Source: Pagrus major (lineage: Eukaryota > Chordata > Actinopteri > Spariformes > Sparidae). Taken from it: DNA of 64,000 nt. The position numbers and the translations under genes are program-made. This document shows, piece after piece, positions 59,552-64,000 of this stretch. The notes under the pieces were generated by a model, which was not told where the DNA came from, did no database searches, and was given only the letters and a program-made list of their open reading frames with translations. Positions within the stretch are counted from its first letter, which is position 1. Each line of letters starts with the position of its first letter. The stretch lies in contig NC_133237.1 of assembly GCF_040436345.1 (NCBI RefSeq), positions 26,986,361 to 27,050,360 of the forward strand, written 5' to 3'.

Positions 59552-61339
59552 GTACGTGAACACACAGTTTCCCCTCAAAAGTCTGCACTTTTACACTTAA
59601 CTTTGTCAATACTGCATGAATGAGAGGATGAAGTTAGATGCTTAAACAATCTCCCCTTTAAAGTTTTTGATTGTGTTAAATCACAGTGACGAGCTGCAGC
59701 AGGCCAGGACCTTATAGCTATTAGTTATACATGTTTATGAATGAAAGCAAACTCCACTACAATAAGAAAAACTATACATTTAATAGAAATAGAGCTGTAG
59801 ACCAGCGTCTCACTACAGTTATAATGTCTTCATCTGTAGATTATGTCACAGACTTGAAGAGAAAAACACACAACAGGTGAAGAGCTGAACTTCTCCTGTG
59901 CACTCTCTTTTTTATTTCTCCCCCTTACAGCGACATTAAAGGTGCCATTTGTAGGAAACATCCTCGAATAATCACGTTTTGGGATTGTTAATGGCGTTAA
60001 TGCCTCCTCGTTTAGATTTCCATTACAAAACACACCTGATTCATCTTTGGAGTCTTTCCTGTCTCCGTAAACAGAGTGAGTGATTTACACAAAAACAATG
60101 TTTCTTCATGCGGACTTGATGATATTAGTGAATTATGAATTATGATCAAAAGCTAAACTGATTTCACGTAGCACACTTATTTTGATTGATGATGTGTTAT
60201 GTATTTATTTTGCAAAAATATTTTTAAAGACAATGGCTTTTTTTTCAATGCCGAACTGTCTTCCTGTACTGGTTGAATGAGACGCACCTCTTTTTATTAC
60301 ATTTCAGTGCTTTTTGTGTGGTTTATTAATTTTTTTTAATGAAAAATCAGCATTTTTGTCATTAGGTTCGATGTATACTCAGCAGTTTCTTCAATTGTGA
60401 GGACACTCAATCTTGCTCTGAGAGTGGTGAGGGAATCAACTCACTACAATCAGGTGTGTGTGTGGCACTGATTGCCGGCGATTAAGCCCAGGTGTGGGGA
60501 GCCTTCATATACCCTCAGTCTCCAGTGCCCTGTGCTGACTCATTGTCTCACCCTCAGAGGCAGTGAGAGGTTCTCCCTGTGGTCAGTGTGTTTTTCCTAG
60601 TGAATAAGTTGGTGCTTTAGAGGTTGCTGTGACTCCAGCCTTTGCCTTTCATTTAGAGTATTTCTGGGCCTCCTGGACAATTTTAGTTTTAGTCAGCTGC
60701 TTGGCAGTGGTGGTTTTGTTAATCATTTGTGGTGCATTGTTTTCTTAAGGAAGCCTGTAGTGGCTCTAGACAATTTCGTTGTTTTGTTTTTTCCCCCATT
60801 TCCAGCCTATCGCTACGGCGATTTTTGTGGTTATCCCCCTGGGATAGCTTAGAGACACCCCTGGGTCTGCACCTGTGTGCATTTTAGTGCTTTTTCTCAT
60901 TTATATTAATTTTTTTTATGAAAAATTAGCATTTTTGTCATTAGGTTCCATGTTTAGTTAGCAGTTTTCTTCAATAGCTTCCAGGTCATGTAACACATCG
61001 ACTCAAAATCAATGCCAAATTGTCCTCCTGTGCTGGTTGAATGAGACACACCTCTTTTTATTAGATTTCAGTGTTTTTTGTATGTTTTATTTATATTTTT
61101 TATGAAAAATTTGTATTTTTGTCATTAGGTTACATGTAGAGTCTCCATCTACACATCTGTGTGCATAGCTAGGCTAAACACATCAAGAACTTGAAATGGA
61201 CCTTTGATACTGTAGCGTGTTGTCGAATCACTTCTGTATATTCTGGTTTCATTCCTGTATTGTCCATTTGCAATGATGTTTAGTGTCTTTGCATGTCATC
61301 CCTCTGAAGTCTTTCCACTAATAAACCTCTCTCCAACAG
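59552..61339 (+). other. Intron 1 of copy 15 with triplicated AT-rich segment
   Basis: Three related segments lie at about 60250-60392, 60886-60972 and 61008-61137, sharing TTTTTGTCATTAGGTTCATG-type ends and TGGTTGAATGAGAC (first and third). Between the first and second is about 480 bp of unrelated, moderately GC-rich sequence (60405-60880) that may be an insertion. The acceptor is CTCCAACAG. Confidence 0.7.
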
Positions 61340-61349
61340 GGAAACCAAC

Positions 61350-61892
61350 ATGCCGTACCAGTGGGCTGAAGATGACTTTGATGTACCCTATGGAGTAGGT
61401 CAGCTGGGCCTCTCTGAGCCCGTCAGTGGTAGAAGGTACATCATGTACCATGGCACCACCAAGAAGGCTGCCCAGTCCATCATGTGGTCAGGTTTTCAGC
61501 AGTCTGCAGTCGGGATGCTCGGCCCCGGCGTCTACCTCAGCAGAGACCTGCAGAAAGCGAGCCGCTATCCCATTGATCACCCTGAGTCTGACAGGGCCGT
61601 CATCAAGGTTCTGGTCGACGTGGGGAAAGTGATCGCCATCAATCGTCAATACCACCCTTATCAGAAGACCTGGCATGACTACGGCTACGACACCGCCTGG
61701 GTGCCACCCAACTGTGGGATGGTGAAGAGCGGTTTGGAGGAGGATTGTGTCTGGGATCCAAACCGAATTGAGATCATCAGCATCATCAACCCACTCCCAG
61801 TCCAACCGTCCTCTGGATTTGGGTCATGGTTCTATGCACTTTTGTGCTTTATTGTATTCTTTTTTATTTTGATAAATTTGGGGAAAAACTAA
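61350..61892 (+). CDS. gig2: Gig2-like protein, copy 15, with predicted membrane tail anchor
   Basis: 180 residues, exon from 61340. The exon leader is GGAAACCAAC rather than CGATACTGACACCAAC. The PARP-like core is complete (IMYHGTT, GPGVYLSRDLQKASRY, LEEDCVWDP). The core is the most divergent complete copy (LSEPVSGRRYI, SIMWSGFQQSAVG). After PLPVQPSSGFGS the normal YGAYGYK end is replaced by WFYALLCFIVFFFILINL (160-177) and GKN. This looks like a C-terminal transmembrane anchor that would place the PARP-like domain on the cytosolic face of a membrane. AATAAA is at 61934-61939. Intron and promoter are of the G/H type. Confidence 0.87.
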   Translation: MPYQWAEDDFDVPYGVGQLGLSEPVSGRRYIMYHGTTKKAAQSIMWSGFQQSAVGMLGPGVYLSRDLQKASRYPIDHPESDRAVIKVLVDVGKVIAINRQYHPYQKTWHDYGYDTAWVPPNCGMVKSGLEEDCVWDPNRIEIISIINPLPVQPSSGFGSWFYALLCFIVFFFILINLGKN

Positions 61893-62700
61893 ATGACATT
61901 GCATTTTGTTTGAAGTGTCATTGTAACCTACAAAATAAATTGGTTATATTAAAGTTGCTCTCTGGTGATTTTTATTTGTTAACGCTAAAACTGTTTTCCG
62001 AGCTGCTTCCAATTTATTTTTTCCATAAGTGAATAAACAAGCTGTTCTCAGAGGAAAATAAGGGTTAAACTAAAACATATTAAGAATAAATGATAATACA
62101 AGCGATAAAAATAACCATTAAATGAGATTATCAAATATGACAACTGGAAATTTCCTTGAAAAAAATGTTAATAAAATAAAATAAATACATGATAATTATA
62201 TAAATTATAAAGTTCAATGTTGATTAAACAGGATAAATAGTTATAATTTAAAAAACAAGCACATAAATATATCTTTATATTTTTGTTGTTGTTTTTTCGA
62301 ATCTTTACAACGTCGGTGTGGAAAGTGAAGAAGACACAACGGCCACATTTACATTTACGGGAAATGCTGCAGGTTTCATCAAACCGCGGTTAAAGTCAGA
62401 GGAATTAAAACTGGTGCATGAGCCAAATGAAAACAAAAGAAAATATGGCAGGAATGTGGTTCTGGAGGGTGCTGCCAGGTACCACACCTGTTCCCTCTTT
62501 TATAAATGGTTTTGATTGTTTGCCCATTCGCTGTTACGCAACTCTTCTGTCACTTTACATCATGTGCAAAATTATAACTTATAATTTCTTGCAAGCACAA
62601 AGTGGTACTGTGCCCATAAAAGTGAAGATCTGGAAAGTCCCATTCTCACGTCTGCCTATAGGACGAACATCGCTGTGCTGCTGAGTGGCAGGATATATGT
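61893..62700. other. AT-rich spacer after copy 15
   Basis: AT-rich 3' flank and spacer. The 65-88 codon open frames at 62318-62684 have no supporting splice sites, promoter or recognisable motif, so I call no gene here. Confidence 0.5.
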
Positions 62701-62714
62701 CAAATATATAAATC

Positions 62715-62851
62715 CGTCTGACTGTAAACGAAAGTGAAATGAAAGTCAAAGATGGATACACCTTTACTGAAAGGTCCTCCCAAATCCTGACGGTCCTTAT
62801 AAAAAGCCAAGTGAACTCACTGCCTGCACTCTCAGAGGAACCTGGAGGAAG
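62715..62851 (+). promoter_or_regulatory. Interferon-type promoter and exon 1, unit H
   Basis: The strongest ISRE in the window: overlapping GAAAGTGAAA (62730-62739) and GAAATGAAA (62736-62744), followed by GTCAAAG. TATAAAAA is at 62798-62805 and exon 1 ends at 62851 (GGAAG|GTACGT). No gig2 coding exon follows before the window ends 1.1 kb later, so the gene it serves should lie to the right. Confidence 0.75.
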
Positions 62852-63384
62852 GTACGTGAACACACTTTATTCCCTAAAACACTTTATTACAAAAAAATAC
62901 GATGAATATGAAGAGATGAGGCTACTTAGTCTGTCAGAGAGACAGGGGTTTATTTCAGAACATCTTAGCTATAGTAGGAACTTACATGTTTTGTTGATAC
63001 TGGAAGTAAACTTTGTTTTAGTGCCGCACCAGCAGACTACAGAGCAGCTTCTGTCCTCAGGCTGAGACTCCTCAGTTCATCCGCAGCACTAAAATACAGT
63101 TTTATGACTTATCTAACCGGGATATGACAGCAGTTAAATAACACATCAGTGGAGGTCGTTAACAATCATTACTGTAATCACAAATCTTTTTAATGTAATG
63201 AGATATATATAAATAATGGTTTATTGATATTGATGATACAAATATCATCAATAATCCAAAAGATCCAAACCTGACCACCACACACTTCAGAGGAGGATGT
63301 TATGGAAATCTATGTCTACCAGTTAAAGACAAAAAGTTGACGTAGATTTAGCCTTTGTTTAAAAAATATTTATGTTTTCACAGG

Positions 63385-63535
63385 AAGGCAGAATTATGAG
63401 ATAAAAAGCTGAAATTATGAGAAAATAATTTGACTTTTTACCCCAAAAATCTACTGTTTATCTCATGATTTTTACCTTTCACCTCATAATTATGACTTTT
63501 TAGCTGAATTTTTTTTTTATCTCATAATTTGACTT
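63385..63535. repeat. AT-rich tandem/inverted repeat (AATTATGAGATAAAAAG type)
   Basis: Several copies in both orientations of a module such as AATTATGAGATAAAAAG and CTCATAATTATGACTTTTT. It separates promoter H from a duplicated intron fragment. Confidence 0.7.
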
Positions 63536-63536
63536 T

Positions 63537-63790
63537 TCAGAGAGGTACGTGGACACAAACTTTGTCTTCTCATGACAAAAAAGAAATTATCAATACTCGT
63601 GTATGAGGAGATGATGTTAGTCTGCTCTTAATTAAACCTTCAGTACAATATGTTCATGTGGCTCAACAGGGAGCTTCTTGTCTGATATAAAAGCAGACGT
63701 ATTCTAATGTCCTAAATAAATGCACATGTTGAACCGTGTTTAATCAAAGAGAGAAACAGCACATTTCTCAGTACATTTACCCAAATACTG
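63537..63790 (+). repeat. Duplicated gig2 exon 1 end and intron 1 fragment
   Basis: Starts at CAGAGAGGTACGTGGACAC, equal to the exon 1 donor of unit F (56557-), and follows that intron to the start of the ACTCAAGTA repeat. No ISRE or TATA box precedes it, so the promoter part was lost or replaced by the AT-rich repeat. Confidence 0.75.
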
Positions 63791-63794
63791 TACT

Positions 63795-64000
63795 TAACTT
63801 CAACTTCAACTTTATTTTTTTATGTAGCACCTTTCATGCATTAATGCAGCCCAAAGTGCTTCACGGAGCAAAATTAAAAATGATAAATTAAAACAGATAG
63901 ACAACAATAATTCAATCAGTCAATGGGGTCTGTCGATAAAAAGCAGACAGATAAATAAATACAAGGGCATAGAAATAACAATAACTATGAAAGTGAAAAA
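63795..64000. repeat. Interspersed repeat at window end (fish type)
   Basis: AACTTTATTTTTTTATGTAG, CACCTTTCATGCATTAATG and GCAGCCCAAAGTGCTTCACG are motifs I recall from a widespread teleost retroelement tail. Family not assigned; it runs off the window. Confidence 0.5.

Noticed and set aside
62318-62684. Possible small coding exon near 62318-62515
   Set aside because: Short frame without acceptor/donor pair, recognisable motif or duplication support.

Overview
The window is vertebrate nuclear DNA, almost certainly from a teleost fish, probably a spiny-rayed one. It has spliced genes with GT/AG introns, long CA/TG microsatellites, several fish-type interspersed repeats, and a large expansion of the Gig2 family, a PARP-like, interferon-induced family known from fish and other non-amniotes. 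Every gene I can support lies on the + strand.

Left part (1-17.6 kb). Five exons of a RAB40C-like gene (1875-8297) encode most of the Rab domain, the SOCS box and the C-terminal CKIS. The 5' coding exon(s) lie to the left of the window. A long non-coding stretch follows that probably includes its 3' UTR, with a good poly(A) signal at 13446. Next is a two-exon C2H2 zinc-finger gene (14521-17610) with eleven fingers that arose by duplication of a five-finger block.

Middle and right (18.9-64 kb). This is a tandem array of Gig2-like genes: fifteen copies of the coding exon, eleven complete and four truncated. The repeat unit is an interferon-type promoter (ISRE, often a kappaB-like site, TATA box), a short non-coding exon 1 ending in a GTACGT donor, an intron, and then one to four complete coding exons, each with its own acceptor and poly(A) signal, usually 256-261 nt apart. 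Downstream coding exons have no visible promoter or exon 1 of their own. One inducible start may therefore feed alternative terminal coding exons. Four of the five left-hand units are joined to the next by a non-autonomous, hAT-like element. Its 5' side is fused to a truncated gig2 exon and its 3' side to the upstream flank of the next unit, as expected from unequal recombination between two element copies. Units B, C and D also carry a TTAA-flanked inverted-repeat MITE in intron 1, and an empty version of this site survives near copy 14.

A 1163-codon unspliced coiled-coil gene (52274-55765), built of internal repeats and ending in a hydrophobic segment, sits inside the cluster. The last complete gig2 copy (61350-61892) has lost the family's usual C-terminus and ends in a strongly hydrophobic segment that looks like a membrane tail anchor. 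A further promoter and exon 1 (62725-62851) and a duplicated intron fragment (from 63537) suggest that the array continues beyond the window.

The array looks like a fast-evolving antiviral locus: induction by interferon signalling, many PARP-fold proteins that differ mostly around the predicted active-site loop and C-terminal tail, and turnover by unequal exchange and gene conversion. All functional statements are from sequence reading only; no searches or expression data were available.
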